Source of the DNA: Anadara kagoshimensis
Lineage: Eukaryota > Mollusca > Bivalvia > Arcoida > Arcidae
DNA: 64,000 bases
Direction of reading: 5' to 3'
Assembly (NCBI GenBank): GCA_021292105.1
Contig: CM037871.1
Span: 41,037,337 to 41,101,336 of the forward strand
Part shown: piece after piece, positions 47,626 to 58,777 of the stretch
How positions within the stretch are numbered: position 1 is the first letter of the stretch
Layout of the letters: every line of letters starts with the position of its first letter
Made by a program: the position numbers and the translations under genes
The notes under the pieces: model-generated
What the model was told of the DNA's origin: nothing
What the model saw: only the letters and a program-made list of their open reading frames with translations
The model's database searches: none

Positions 47626-47811
47626 CCCTCTTACTCCGACGCATTTTGAAAATCCGGCACTGAAGTGACAAGCGACGTCATAGTTTTATGACGTGAATTC
47701 CGGAGACAATGCAACTTATGACGTCATGAAAAAGCACTTGTTTTGCCGATCAGCTAATGAATGAATTGAAGCGATTCTTTATTTAAGCTGCTCACTTTGC
47801 CGATCTGTTTC

Positions 47812-47832
47812 AGAGAGAGAGAGAGAGAGAGA
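47812..47832. repeat. (AG)n microsatellite
   Basis: About ten AG dinucleotides in the E2 left region. Confidence 0.9.
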
Positions 47833-48804
47833 CTGGACAAGTCAGAGAGGTTATCAAAACATGATCAGTGTGCAAGGAAAGAGGATATCAAAGAGACAAT
47901 TGACTGTTCTTAAAAATGAAGCAAATTCTGATAAGTATTTTAATCATACAACTGGTGAAAACACACATATGTAAGTGTAGAACAGTGTCACTACAGTTCA
48001 TCCAAAGAATAAACAAGTGTTATACATTGTTATTACATTCTAAACTTTCTATACATGGTATACTTATAATGTATACAAAAGTTTGAAATTGTGATAGATT
48101 GAAAACTTTGTTCAATTAATCGTATATTGTATAGTTAAATGCACTAAATATTTAAGTTAATCGCACGATTCCTTCGTTCTAAATCGACTATTCTCCAGAC
48201 CTGGTATGTATAGCCGGTGTTAGAATAAAATAACACCCAAATCTTCGCTCCCCAACGATGCCTTTTCTTTTTTGACAGATATTGCTTAAGTTTGTGCCTG
48301 CCTTTAACCGATAACTCTCTTAATTGCAACATGCTGATCTAACCTGCAATTGTCGTAAAATCCGCTTTCATAATACAGTACATATATTTTTTTTAATGAT
48401 GTCTATGTAAAATATAAGGAATTGACCCATAAGAAAATTTAATGCATGTAAAAATTTACATGAATAAAATCTTGGTTAAAGTTACTTTCTATAGAAAAAA
48501 GTATGTTCTAAAGTGTCATGTCAATAAAGATATCTCTGGTAACGGAAAAGTATTACTATATGTACATGAAAACTGTGATTAAAAACAAAAATTGCTATTT
48601 CCATACATTTGACTACATATACATATTGCGATTTCATAATGATGAAAGGCCTGCCCCCCAATGTAGGTATTTAATTTAGTTTTCACTGACCTAAAGATTA
48701 TCCACGGGCATGTCTTCTACCATGGTAAAAAAATTGAAAAACGCTTAAAAACGAAACCATTATCCTTGTCCGTTAATCATATATAATAGCGTATACAAAA
48801 CGCG

Positions 48805-48905
48805 TGTAAGCTTCGGTAGCTCGGTGGTAAAGTATGTGGACTGCTAAGATATCACGGGATGCTATGTGTGGGTCCGAATTCCCAAAAACTTGCCACGGGA
48901 TTTTG
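48805..48905 (+). repeat. tRNA-like SINE head
   Basis: GTAGCTCGGTGGTAAAGTAT resembles an A-box arm and GTGGGTCCGAATTCCC a B box, spaced as in a tRNA. The anticodon and acceptor arms do not pair well, so I read it as a SINE head rather than a tRNA gene. Confidence 0.55.
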
Positions 48906-49479
48906 TTTTTCGTTTTTTTTCTAATAATGTATCGTCAAAATTTATGTCCTAATCACAATCCAGAAGCAAAGTAAAAAATAATATTTAACTCAATTGTAAA
49001 CAAGTAACAATAATTTTTTTCGTCCAAAGTGTTCATGTCTAAGCAAATTGTAGAAGCATCAATATTTCTATAACAAGACAAAGTGAAAGTCTCGTATGTA
49101 ACAGGTCTCAACATTACTGGTACATGTAACAAAACATTATAATAGTGACCTTATAAAGGTAAAATCTTAAAGCCATACCAGGAATATGACTGTGGGCCGA
49201 TCGCTCGCAAAAACATAGACATCCTTTATAATTGATTATTCATTTAAAACCGTAAAATAGTTACTAGTATGATAGGATACCAGACCTCTAGAAACAGAAA
49301 CAGTTTGTGTGGTAAAACAATTCAAGAATATGTGAATTGAGAGCAGGTGTCCTAAGTTTCATAAACATTTTTATAACTGCTTTTATTTCTCCAAGGATAT
49401 GGTCTGATGTACGAGGCCGCATATATGTTTTATAAACTGATAAATGTATTAGATTTAGAACTACATATCGCAAAACATT

Positions 49480-49640
49480 CAGCTACTAGTATGGCTGTAG
49501 CTATCTTACCAGGAGGTGCTTTCCTTCCAGGAACAACTGGTTTCACTTCATTGTGAAAGATTCTTTACTGTATTTGCGCCTTTTTCGCAAATATTTGCTT
49601 TGCAGTTTTGGATTATGATATAGATTTTGGATCAATATGT
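49480..49640 (+). repeat. family A copy inside E2
   Basis: GGCTGTAGCTATCTTACCAG, AGGTGCTTTCCTTCCAGGAA, CACTTCATTGTGAAAGATTC and TGGATCAATATGTTTGCAG. 5'-truncated and diverged; it interrupts the piggyBac coding relic, so it is younger than E2. Confidence 0.65.
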
Positions 49641-50448
49641 TTGCAGTTAATATGAACTTTGACACGAAAAACTGCTACATTTTACTGCGAATACCACGAT
49701 TTTTAAAAATGAAACTTGCAGAATAACTTTCCTAAAATTTTCTGCAAACGATACATTAACCAAATCAAGCACTGGTTTAATTTTATGTAGAGGATCATAT
49801 GAAGGCGTTCCTGTCGGTTGTGCAGTTGTATTATCATTACAAAGCAGATAATGCATTATTTTTTTCAAAACGTTCTCTTGTCATTGCTGTACGAAAGCAT
49901 CATCATGGGTATCAAAGAGCTCATTTGATACAGGGTGTTCCCAGTAGGACATAATGGTTGTCTTTCCAACTATGCCCATTGCCAAATACAACCCTATAAA
50001 AGCTTTCATATCATCATTTCATTTATGGGCACCCATCTCTGTGCATTAGAGTGTGTCGCATATTTATTTGTTTCTGTTACTAACAGAGGAAAAAGAGAAC
50101 TGCTTGCAGTAGACAACAACTGTAAAAAGTAATGTACTGGAATTAAATTAGGTTGGACATTAAGTGGGCCCGAATTACGATTAAAAGGGGCAAAGGTCTG
50201 GTGAATCTGTTTGGATGGAAAACCAATAATTCTAGGCAAAACACCCGCTCCGTCTTCCTCAATTAGAACGCCTGTGTAAAACGTAGTAAGGCCAATGATG
50301 ACGTCATTATAACGGTAATGACGTCATTGTTTGTTGTGAAACTGAAATGAATTAACACTTGCATATTGTTGTATCTCAATATAAAATAAAAAAGTTTATA
50401 TCTTTAGCTTTTTATTTAGAGTTTACAATATAGATCACATGTATAAAA

Positions 50449-50556
50449 AAAGGACATATATGTCCCTCTCGGAGTAAGCCGGTAAAGGACATATATGTCC
50501 CTCTCGGAGTAAACCGGTAAAGGACACATATGTCCTTCTCGGAATAAGAGGGTTAA
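50449..50556. repeat. three 36-bp iterons at the E2 end
   Basis: The palindrome GGACATATATGTCC occurs twice and GGACACATATGTCC once, each followed by (C)TCTCGGAGTAA/TTCTCGGAATAA. The last copy merges into the terminal inverted repeat. Likely transposase-binding repeats, by position. Confidence 0.85.
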
Positions 50557-52267
50557 ACTTTAGACAGTTATGCACTGTATAACATGATAATGTATGCATG
50601 TATTCTTCAAATTTTTGTGTCTTCTATATTCCGTATTTTATATTTGACCGTCCATATGAAAAAAAGGCATTCAGATGAAAAATCTTTGGAAACTAACAAA
50701 AGGTTATATGAAATAGCAATAAAAGTAAATTAACCCCAATAGTTGTGGAAAAAATGCAAAATCACACAGTCATGTTTTTGTAACATACTATATTTATTGC
50801 ATTCAAAATGTGTTTTCTGCATGACAATTTGGATGTTATAAGGGTCCTTTTCGCTTATGACCCAGGAACGCAGTTGTATATTGTAATCAGCTTGACCTCG
50901 AGCTTTTTGGTGTAAATGCTAAATAAAATAAATAAAATATATTTCCACCTACATTATATCCAAAAACAACTTCATTCTTTTATTGCAGACATGAATTAAG
51001 CGATACATTACTGATATACAATTTTAATGTTAGTTAATATATTTTTGTACTCGTAAGTTTTTTTCATCAAATACATTCCAAACATACTATAAACCATTTT
51101 ATATGACGACCAATGGAGAGTTCATTCTAGAAGCTTTCTTTACCGTCTTACGTGTCATATGTATATTTAAGCATTTCATATATATATGTGATACGCTATA
51201 TATTTTTTTTATAAAATGCTTAAAATCCATTCCCCGGGTACCTGTAGTCATATGAAGAGACAAATTACTTTTCACAATCAATCCAAACATTTAGTCAGGT
51301 ACATTTGAACAGTGTGTGACGAAGAGGCGTTCTAATCATATAATTTGACAGACCACATGTTGTAATATTCATAATCAAATCTAAAAGTCGATTAAATGAT
51401 TTGTAAAAGTTAAAAATTATATGCGAGGACTTCAAATTATAAGGGGGTGGTTAAGGTATATGTGACTGTAATACGTATACCTCGTGCTCATACCACACTT
51501 CCCAATAATATAAAACTGTATATTTTGAACAAAGTTAGTGATACACGTCTGCGATGAAACAGTGTATACAATTGTAAATAGTTGTGATAATCGTATACAA
51601 TGTTATCTTTTCTCAACATATTGTTTGCTATGTATTAATTAATGAAAATCAGAGAAAGCTTAACTCATCTGAAAAGTACTACATCGAAAAATATTTGATG
51701 AAAAAAAATCATATCATTACGTACTGACATAAACTTATTATAAGCGACATTTTATTTCTTTGATTTCAAGCATATTTCATCTCATCTCAAACTGTCGAGT
51801 GGCCATTCATCGATTTTCATTTTTCCGAAAAAATAACCATTTAACACTTATTTGCTCTTCTATATATGACCAATGCATTTGTAAGAAAATAAGTTTTTAA
51901 TAGATTAGTGTTTTTCTCGTTGCCGAAGGATTAATTAATAGTTAATTTGTCCTGAAAATAATTATTTATTTAATTATTTTATCAAATGAGATCGGTCCGT
52001 TAGTTTTAAGGAAAATATAACAGCACGCTTGGCTGTTCAGTCACTGGTCATGGCATTTACGACTGCATTTTCTACAGTAGCAATGATGTACGACAGCAGC
52101 ATTTGATTACGTCATAATTACGCTATATTTACGTCATAATTTTTGTGATGACGTCATGCAACCGTTACGTCAGTTAATTACCATCTTACTTTGTTATTAT
52201 GAAAATAAGATATAAAGTGGATTAATAAAAAATAGGGTTTAAAGTATTGTGGTTGGAATCAAAGAAA

Positions 52268-52340
52268 AAAGGACATATATGTCCTCTTGGCAGCGGGCTG
52301 GGGCAGGACATATATGGTATCGTGGCAGCCAGAGGGTTAA
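52268..52340. repeat. two subterminal iterons at the E1 right end
   Basis: GGACATATATGTCC, then CTTGGCAGCGGG, then GGACATATATGG, then CGTGGCAGCCAGAGGGTTAA. The palindrome-plus-GGCAGC pair occurs twice, as at the E3 right end. Confidence 0.75.
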
Positions 52341-52610
52341 ATTCCTTCATTCTTAAACTGATACAAGGGTGTCTGATACAAAGTCGCATGCGTTTGTTTG
52401 CGGATTCGTTTCAGGGGTTTCCCCTAGATTCTAAGACAAATGGATGCAGTCACAAACTACGATAAATCGTAAAAATGTCAACCTTAATCCGAAAAAAAAC
52501 CCAGAAAAATGTAATTCTCGGACATTGATTTGTATCAGTACATAACATATTCAATGTTCTCCAATGCCGAATCATCTGTCAAAGTAAATGTTCCATTCAT
52601 GTGAATTTAA

Positions 52611-52683
52611 CCCTCTTGCTGCCAGAGGTACCATATGTGGTCTCTATCGGCTCGCTGCCAGAGGTACCATATATGGTCTCTAA
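52611..52683. repeat. two subterminal iterons at the E3 right end
   Basis: GCTGCCAGAGGTACCATATG and TGGTCTCTATCGGCTC, then again GCTGCCAGAGGTACCATATA and TGGTCTCT. Each holds a near-palindromic CCATATATGG core. Confidence 0.8.
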
Positions 52684-52979
52684 AACATGTTTCATGTACC
52701 TTCCAATATTTTGTTTATATTTAAGGGATAAAAGGACAGTTTTGAAAACAAGTAACAAAAACGTAATATTTGAATATTTTTGCTCGAAATCAAGCGTTAC
52801 ATCAGTGACGTCATCGAAGTATTGATGACGTCATATCATTTTGCGTACTTGCGTTTGATGAAAAATGGATGAAGAAAGTCTATCAGTGATTGGGGGGGAT
52901 ATAGTGTCACCTTTACTTCGTCCTCGGACTGTATGAATCTCTGTCAATGAACCAAAAAATTATAGCCCCTGTTAAGTTA

Positions 52980-53022
52980 TTTATTTATTTATCAATCGAT
53001 TTATTTATTTATTTATTTATTT
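52980..53022. repeat. (ATTT)n microsatellite
   Basis: Interrupted ATTT tetranucleotides. Confidence 0.85.
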
Positions 53023-53134
53023 TGTCATTAACATCAACAAAAGAATGGTAAAAACTTACTTGACATCTTGGTGACCAAAAATACTAGGTATACTGCTCAA
53101 AAACTGAAAGAACATTTAGGAGAATTGAAAGCAC

Positions 53135-53330
53135 AGTAAAAAGTTGACATGTTGAGATACTTATGTCGACTAGTCATGGTAAATATCTAGACATAAGTAT
53201 CTCGACATTTTGTGCTATTTGTCGCAACTTTTTATTTTACTATCACAACTTTCCGTCATATTATCTCGACTTGTCGTGATTTTAAGTCAACATGTCGAGA
53301 TAATTTTATGTCGACTGAAATTATCTGAGC
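53135..53330. repeat. palindromic TCGACATGTCGAGATA-type minisatellite
   Basis: Variants recur on both strands within 195 bp: GACATGTTGAGATACTTATG, GTCGACTAGTCATGG, AAGTATCTCGACATTTTGTG, TTATCTCGACTTGTCGTGAT and CAACATGTCGAGATAATTTT. Self-complementary units could form a chain of small hairpins. Confidence 0.7.
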
Positions 53331-53964
53331 CACCATACACAAGGATTTATTTGAGATGTTAGTAGCAATTGGAATCCTACAGAGTGTGTAAAAACGTATT
53401 TCGTATATTCCGAAATAGTTATATCGTATTTTCAAATGTGTATTTCGTATATTCGCAATAGTTATTTGTTTTTTCGCAATAATTATATTTTTATTCGGAA
53501 TATTCGAATAAGTATTTTACGCGTACAGAAGCCCGTTAGTGCAAGGTCATGAGATATTTACTATCTGGGATTTTATTTTATCTTACGGCTAGATAAACAT
53601 CATAAAACTGGCAAGACTGACTACTTGTAGAAGATAGTCGGTTGGGTAAGTGTTGTTTTACGTCGTATCAGCTATTTATATTGATCTTATTAACCAATTA
53701 CTGGTTTGTGCGGTGCGTGAGTCTGCAAGTATGGTTCAGAGCTACTATAGGTATTTTACAATCTGTTGACAGTCAGCTGAACATCCGACGGACTTATGAA
53801 TTATAAAGATTACATCTTATCTTAAACGAAACTCCGCTGTGGGCCTATACCCACAAAGAAAAGATGTCTTGCTTCAAAATTTAAGCGTAAGAGTAGATTT
53901 TCAATAAAAACAAATCAATCAGCCAGAAAGTCAACAAGTATAGTACATGGGGATTTCTATCAAC

Positions 53965-54030
53965 AAAATAAAGTATCTAAATGACTGATTGGAAGGCAAA
54001 GGTCTCGGGTTCGATTCTCAAGTTTCAATT
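53965..54030 (+). repeat. SINE B-box fragment
   Basis: GGAAGGCAAAGGTCTCGGGTTCGATTCTC (shown here as one stretch of B-box context: GGGTTCGATTC) fits a tRNA-derived SINE. Only a short piece remains. Confidence 0.4.
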
Positions 54031-54864
54031 TGTCAAATAATAATAAAGTGGTTGTCAGGACCATATCTGAAGTGCGTTACTTATTCAACATTCGATAATA
54101 TCACGGTTCCTTTTATTTGTAAAACATCCAACCAAACGATTATTATCACATTTCACGATGAATTGTCACTACCAAGTATGGTAACCCCCAGTGCCTCGAA
54201 ACGCATTGGCTTAAAGCATCAATGTAAGCACATACCATTATACAGTATATTTCATATAGACTGAAAGTATAGTGCCTGAGCAAAGTGAAGCTTGCTTGCA
54301 CTGTGCTGGGAATTTTGAAATATTATTTTGTAACACTATGCTTTAATCCCATGTGTTCCAAGTCACTTTGGATAACCGTACTTGGTAGTGACATTGCCTA
54401 AAGAGTATTACAAAATACATGCTTCGAAAGATTCAGTATGCTCGAATACTTTACTCTCTGAACATATGAAATATCCCGTGTGCTGATACATGTGCTTACA
54501 TTGATGGTTTGAGCCAATTTGTTCCTAGGCTCTGTGGATGACCATACTTGATAGTGACATTGGTATATAATTTATCTGCAATACCAAGTGTTTATTGTTA
54601 ATACGAATTAACAATTTGAAAAATATATATTGAACATGATGTACCTGAAAATGATTATCTAATAGTCTTTTATAAAACATTTATTTCTTTAAAGAAATGA
54701 TTACTAGTTGGTAACTTTTTCCCAGAGGTGACTTACTTTTCTTCCACAAGTAACTGCATCTGATGTAAACTTTGACGCACGCATACGAACCATGGTGCCT
54801 CTTATCACCTAGATTTGGATCCAACTGGGACAGATTCTAGTATAAGGAAGTTTGTCCGTTCGTT

Positions 54865-54970
54865 TGCCGCCGAGGTCGGTGGTTTTTCTCCATATTCCGG
54901 TTTCCTCCATTATCTCAAACATGACCACCTTGATATGAGTGATAGGATCTTGACTGCGGCGTGAAACACC
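54865..54970 (+). repeat. SINE body fragment
   Basis: GAGGTCGGTGGTTTTTCTCC and ATTCCGGTTTCCTCCATTAT are body words I recall from bivalve tRNA SINEs; followed by TTGACTGCGGCGTGAAACAC. Confidence 0.55.
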
Positions 54971-55844
54971 ATTACTATAATCCAATCTACTTCAAAAGGT
55001 AACCGGTTGTAGCGAGCTTTTCTTTGCTTGTCTTACAAGAAGTAAGTTGCATATAATTAAGTTCCACCGCAAGATAATAACTTGCGGTCGCAAGATAAAA
55101 TATTTTCTATCAGAAATATTGTCACAACCTTGCACAAGCGGCCTTCCGTAAATACTAAACCATTTCGTAAATACGATATAATTACTGCGAAAATACGAAA
55201 TAACTATAGCGAATATACGCAATAGTAATTCGGAAATTCAAAATACTTTTTCTTCGAAAATACGAAATTACTATAGCGAAAATACGAAAAACTTTTTTTT
55301 CAAAAATGTGATAAAACTATTGCGAATATACGATATGCTATTTCGTATATACGAAATAACCTTTTTTTTTACACATGTCACCTTACGGGCTCCGTTGAAA
55401 CCCCATACTAAGGAAGGAGAATTTAGATGATGTATGCTACTAAACTTAACTTTTGACTGCTCGATTTTACACTTAATTGTATATTGTAGATTATACAAAA
55501 ATAAGTCTGATTAGTGATGCAAATCCTGAATTACGATCACTCGAAGTCCTAGGTGAAACATCACAACAGCCCCTGTACCACCTAATTTATTTTAATAAAA
55601 TTAATTTATAGCCTTTTTAACTATCTGTAAGATTTAAAACACTTAAAAGAAGTTCAAAAGAGATTTTTGATGGAGAAAGTTTCAATTAATGATTATTTCA
55701 AAATGATGTCATAGCGTTTCACGGTATGGAAACAGTAGTGTTTACAAATAAAGCAATAAAAATTGTCCTAAATTAAGTCACGTGGTGATAAAATTCACAC
55801 TAAACATATTCCGTAACATTATATATCGGCATCAGTGGGGAAGT

Positions 55845-56040
55845 GTGGCGGCTTACCAGTTGACTCGGTGATCTAGCAACTTAAAAGTCGCCCCGAGTGC
55901 GCGCTAGTGCAAGGCAGACCATACAACACACTCGCACTTCACAAGCATACACGAAATTGTTCATCAATTAATCCATAGAGATTATTGAAATACTTCTCGT
56001 CGCGAACAGCTGAAAAATTGCTGATGCGAGAAAGAGCGTA
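55845..56040 (+). repeat. SINE 3' body, same family as 4171-4507
   Basis: Shares with the reference SINE: AGACCATACAACACACTCGC, ACAAGCATACACGAAAT, CTTCTCGTCGCGAACAGCTG and GCTGATGCGA. The tRNA-like head is missing. Confidence 0.75.
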
Positions 56041-56356
56041 TTTTAAAAAAATTAAACTCTATGTTCAACATTTTTTAATGCTGGGATTATACAATTCCCT
56101 AAGATTTACTTTATGAGAAAGATCTGCAAATAATTCTGCCTATAATACTGAAAATTTCATCAAAATCGGTCGAATAATAACTTCAGAATAAATATTTTAA
56201 ATACTGTGTATAAATTGAATAAAGACAGGTGCTGGTTTTTTTCTGTGGTCATTTTTTGATGACGCAGTAATGATGACGTTACAATCTCGGCGCAGCGTTG
56301 ACGCAATTTGAACTGTTCCGTGGCAGCAAGAGGGTTAAACTGCAAAACGAACTTAA

Positions 56357-56490
56357 CCCTTAGACTGCCAAAATCGGCCTTGGGCCGATGGTGACAAACT
56401 TTCACTGCCAAAATCGGCCCAGGGCCGATGGAGACAAACTTTCACTGCCAAAATCGGCCCTGGGGGCCGATAGAGAACCTGCTCAGTGCC
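56357..56490. repeat. three palindromic iterons at the E4 end
   Basis: (A)CTGCCAAAATCGGCC followed by TTGGGCCGAT, CAGGGCCGAT and CTGGGGGCCGAT: three tandem 45-bp units in which ATCGGCC...GGCCGAT forms an inverted pair. Each repeats the CTGCCAAAA box of the terminus. Confidence 0.85.
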
Positions 56491-58407
56491 AAAAGGTTTA
56501 CTAAGTCAAATAATCTATTCGTTACTTTTTCAGTTTTATAACGTCAACGTCGATGATGTTTGAATAAAATAAATGACGTCATTGCACTGAAAATGACGTC
56601 ACAATACCATAGTCTTCAATTTCCCGTATTTACAATGATTCTGACCGGTGTTCAGAGATATTATGATTGCCTTTACGAAAAAAATTGTTTTCAATCCTTT
56701 GTCATTTGAAATAATAGAATTGGGGGGGGGGGCAAAACATTTATCAAATAATCTTGGTAATATTTAGAGAGAAAAACATAAAACATCAAGAAGAAACAAG
56801 AGTTTAATTATAGTATTAATCATTCATTGCTGGCCATGTGAATTTTGATTTGAAATTGTAACTACTTGTTAGATACCCCGTGATTGAGGACTGCGGTAGC
56901 CGAGTTGTAATTAAGACCCCGATCGACCCGACAAACACAAGTGGGAACAGTTTTTTCCTTTTTGCAGGCCTCTGCCAATCGTTTTGGCACTAGGTGTTGT
57001 GGACCGAATGGTCTTCAAATGTTTATCTGTACAAGGGCGGTTACAGACAAATAGTTTTGGCTTGTCTGTTTGTTTTGAAAAAAGACAAAAGCAGTGCAGA
57101 CTCATATTACAAAAGACACATAAAGGGGTATAATGGTCTTCCTGGACACAAGTAACATTTCCAGATGTGTGTCGTATCTCACATTATGCTATATTAAGAT
57201 TTTTGAAAATAAAACCCAGTCCAGGTGAGCTGAAAAATATGCATCAAGCACTAGGTTCTAGGGTTAAATCTGTCGATATATTGATATATTTTAATCATCA
57301 TACCAAGTGGTGATAGGTTGTTTTTTCTGATGCTGAAACTCTGTCCTGAATTATAAATTTTAAACACAATTGCACCTATATAAAAATAATGTTATATATT
57401 GGGATGTTCATACTTTTAATTTGTCTCATAAATATTTTTATTAGCATTTCTTTTATGCTGCCCAATGCCAAATACAAGTTGGGAGTTTCCTGGGTTTTTA
57501 ATATTTTTTAGCGATTCCTCAGAGGACAATATATTGTCTTACTATCTCTGAATGCAATCTGTAAGAGTTTTGAAAAAGCCCGTCTTCGTCCGAGAAAAGG
57601 GTACACAAAAATAACGACACATACATCGTGATTATACATGTGTATTCATGATCGTTACTCCATTACCCGTCAGTGATTTCTTATTTAGCGTCAAGAGGAA
57701 AACTACGGATATAAAGGTCTGTTCTATTTCCTTTATTCTTAAATGAAAAGCAATAACATATTTTTTCTGTTTTCGCTTGGCTTTCATATTCATGCATAAA
57801 ATGATATCAGAATGAAACACCTATTCGCAGCTGAAATTTTAAGAAAGTATTCCAACAGGCAATAAAACCATGAAACACAACAAACGAGTATATAAAACCT
57901 TCGTAAAGTCAAATATTGGCCGATTATTATACAAAATCTTGACTGGTTCTGTAGTCTATACACTATTTTGGAACTTTTTAATCATAAACTATAAACAGAG
58001 GAATACATAGGCGTAGGAGAGTTTTTAATATTGGGGGGGGGGGGCCAAACCGAAGCTATGTGTAATGTCGTGCCGCAGGTACGACCTCGTGCCTGTGGCA
58101 CGAGGCGGGGAGAGTATGAGAGGGGTGCTAAACCCCTCGCATAGGTGGGGGTCCGGGGGGGCCTCCCCGGAAAATTTTCAAAACTAAGTCCTGTCTATTG
58201 GAGACGGATTAATATAATGGTATTTAACCATTGTTTCCGAATCCATATATATTTATAATTATGTATGTTATTGTATAACAATTTAGTGAATACATCTATT
58301 GTGCATCGTTTTGATAGGTTTAAAATACTGTGATATCAAGGCAAGATTATATAAAATAACCGTATGACACAAGTTCTATAATCCCCCTCTCATTGGAGAT
58401 TGATATC

Positions 58408-58622
58408 AGAGGCTGATCCAGAATTTTAGAAAGGGGGCGTATAATGTGAGATTTGAAGGCTCGAACCTTCTAGGGGGTTCGGGGGCATGCTCCCCCGGAA
58501 AATTTTGAAAAAGTGGCGCAAAAATCCTGCATTCTGGTGCAATCTGAGCTGAACAATATGTATTTTTAGCGACATAAAGGGGGTGCGTATTCCCCCTACG
58601 CCCCCCGCTGAATCCGCCACTG
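58408..58622. mobile_element. 215-bp MITE nested in the element above
   Basis: Left CAGAGGCTGATCCAGAATTT; reversed right CAGTGGCGGATTCAGCGGGG. Interior palindrome GGGGGCATGCTCCCCC with CGGAAAATTTTG. GATAT lies on both sides. The CAGTGGCGGAT terminus suggests hAT type, from memory. Confidence 0.7.
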
Positions 58623-58723
58623 GATATGGGGTACCTCGGAAAATTTTGACGCCCTTTTACAAGTATAATGATGAAATTGATAATTGATTGGTTACCAGAT
58701 GGACATTTCCTGTTAACGCTCTT

Positions 58724-58724
<1 letters not shown>

Positions 58725-58762
<38 letters not shown>

Positions 58763-58777
58763 CTTTGTTTTTTTTTA
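58725..58777. repeat. poly-T tract
   Basis: About 38 T, then short interruptions; prone to sequencing error. Confidence 0.9.

Larger units (their letters stand above)
48140..50240 (-). pseudogene. piggyBac transposase relic (DDE_Tnp_1_7)
   Basis: Collinear minus-strand blocks: FNRNSGPLNVQPNLIPVHYF with LLVTETNKYA (50006-50239); MKAFIGLYLAMGIVGKTTIM with SYWEHPVS in another frame (about 49900-50000); QPTGTPSYDPLHKIKPVLD (49647-49868); and VKGRHKLKQYLSKKKRHRWG with AKIWVLFYSNTGYTYQV (48144-48332). These follow the order of piggyBac transposases: ETNRYA-like helix, MG(I/L) segment, YDPL-KI-P, then the FKGR-KQY-P-KP-K-GIK-W block with catalytic residues nearby. Frameshifts, stops, a family A copy and a SINE-like piece break it. 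It is dead but identifies E2 firmly. Confidence 0.88.
47622..50556. mobile_element. E2: decayed piggyBac transposon (2.9 kb)
   Basis: Starts TTAACCCTCTTACTCCGACG and ends, reversed, TTAACCCTCTTATTCCGAGA: inverted ends with TTAA on both sides. Minus-strand piggyBac transposase pieces lie between (48140-50240). Three 36-bp iterons lie at the right end, and TGACGTCA octamers at 47719, 50299 and 50319. Later insertions: a SINE-like piece (48805-48905) and family A (49480-49640). Inserted into a MITE's TTAA inside E1. Confidence 0.9.
45757..52340. mobile_element. E1: piggyBac-like TTAA element with nested insertions
   Basis: The left end TTAACCCTCTCGCTGCCACG and the reversed right end TTAACCCTCTGGCTGCCACG differ at one base in 20. 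TTAA plus CCC at the tip is the signature of piggyBac-type elements. The left subterminal 180 bp match the left end of E3 (inverted, ending 56338), including GGAACAGTT(G/C)AAATT and GATTTTGATGAAATTTTCA. The right subterminal part has GGACATATATGTCC. Inside lie a MITE at 47436 and E2 at 47622-50556. Apart from E2 no transposase is recognised in E1. Treating both ends as one element is inference. Confidence 0.75.
53385..55376. mobile_element. ~2 kb fold-back-like element with repeat arms
   Basis: The left arm (53385-53515) has GTGTGTAAAAACGTATTTCG and TATATTCCGAAATAGTTAT. The right arm (about 55160-55376) is its reversed complement in kind: GCGAAAATACGAAATAACTA, TATTTCGTATATACGAAATA and finally ACACAT. 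Each arm consists of degenerate 20-24 bp repeats of (T/C)GCGAA(T/A)ATACGAAAT. Long repetitive arms and a non-coding interior fit fold-back elements. Arm edges are approximate. Confidence 0.6.
52607..56338. mobile_element. E3: piggyBac-like TTAA element, inverted relative to E1
   Basis: Ends: TTAACCCTCTTGCTGCCAGA at 52607 and, reversed from 56338, TTAACCCTCTTGCTGCCACG. Its 56338 end matches the E1 left end for about 180 bp and its 52607 end resembles the E1 right end, so E1 and E3 belong to one family in opposite orientation, 266 bp apart. Inside are a clock of later insertions: a TCGACATG-type repeat, a fold-back element (53385-55376) and SINE pieces. No transposase recognised. Confidence 0.75.

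Noticed and set aside
48805..48905. Possible tRNA gene
   Set aside because: A- and B-box-like words are present, but the acceptor and anticodon arms do not pair, so it is a SINE head.
56911..57105. Cys-rich frame as a possible piggyBac C-terminal zinc motif in E4
   Set aside because: The cysteine spacing does not follow the C-terminal Cys-rich domain convincingly and no other transposase block lies nearby.
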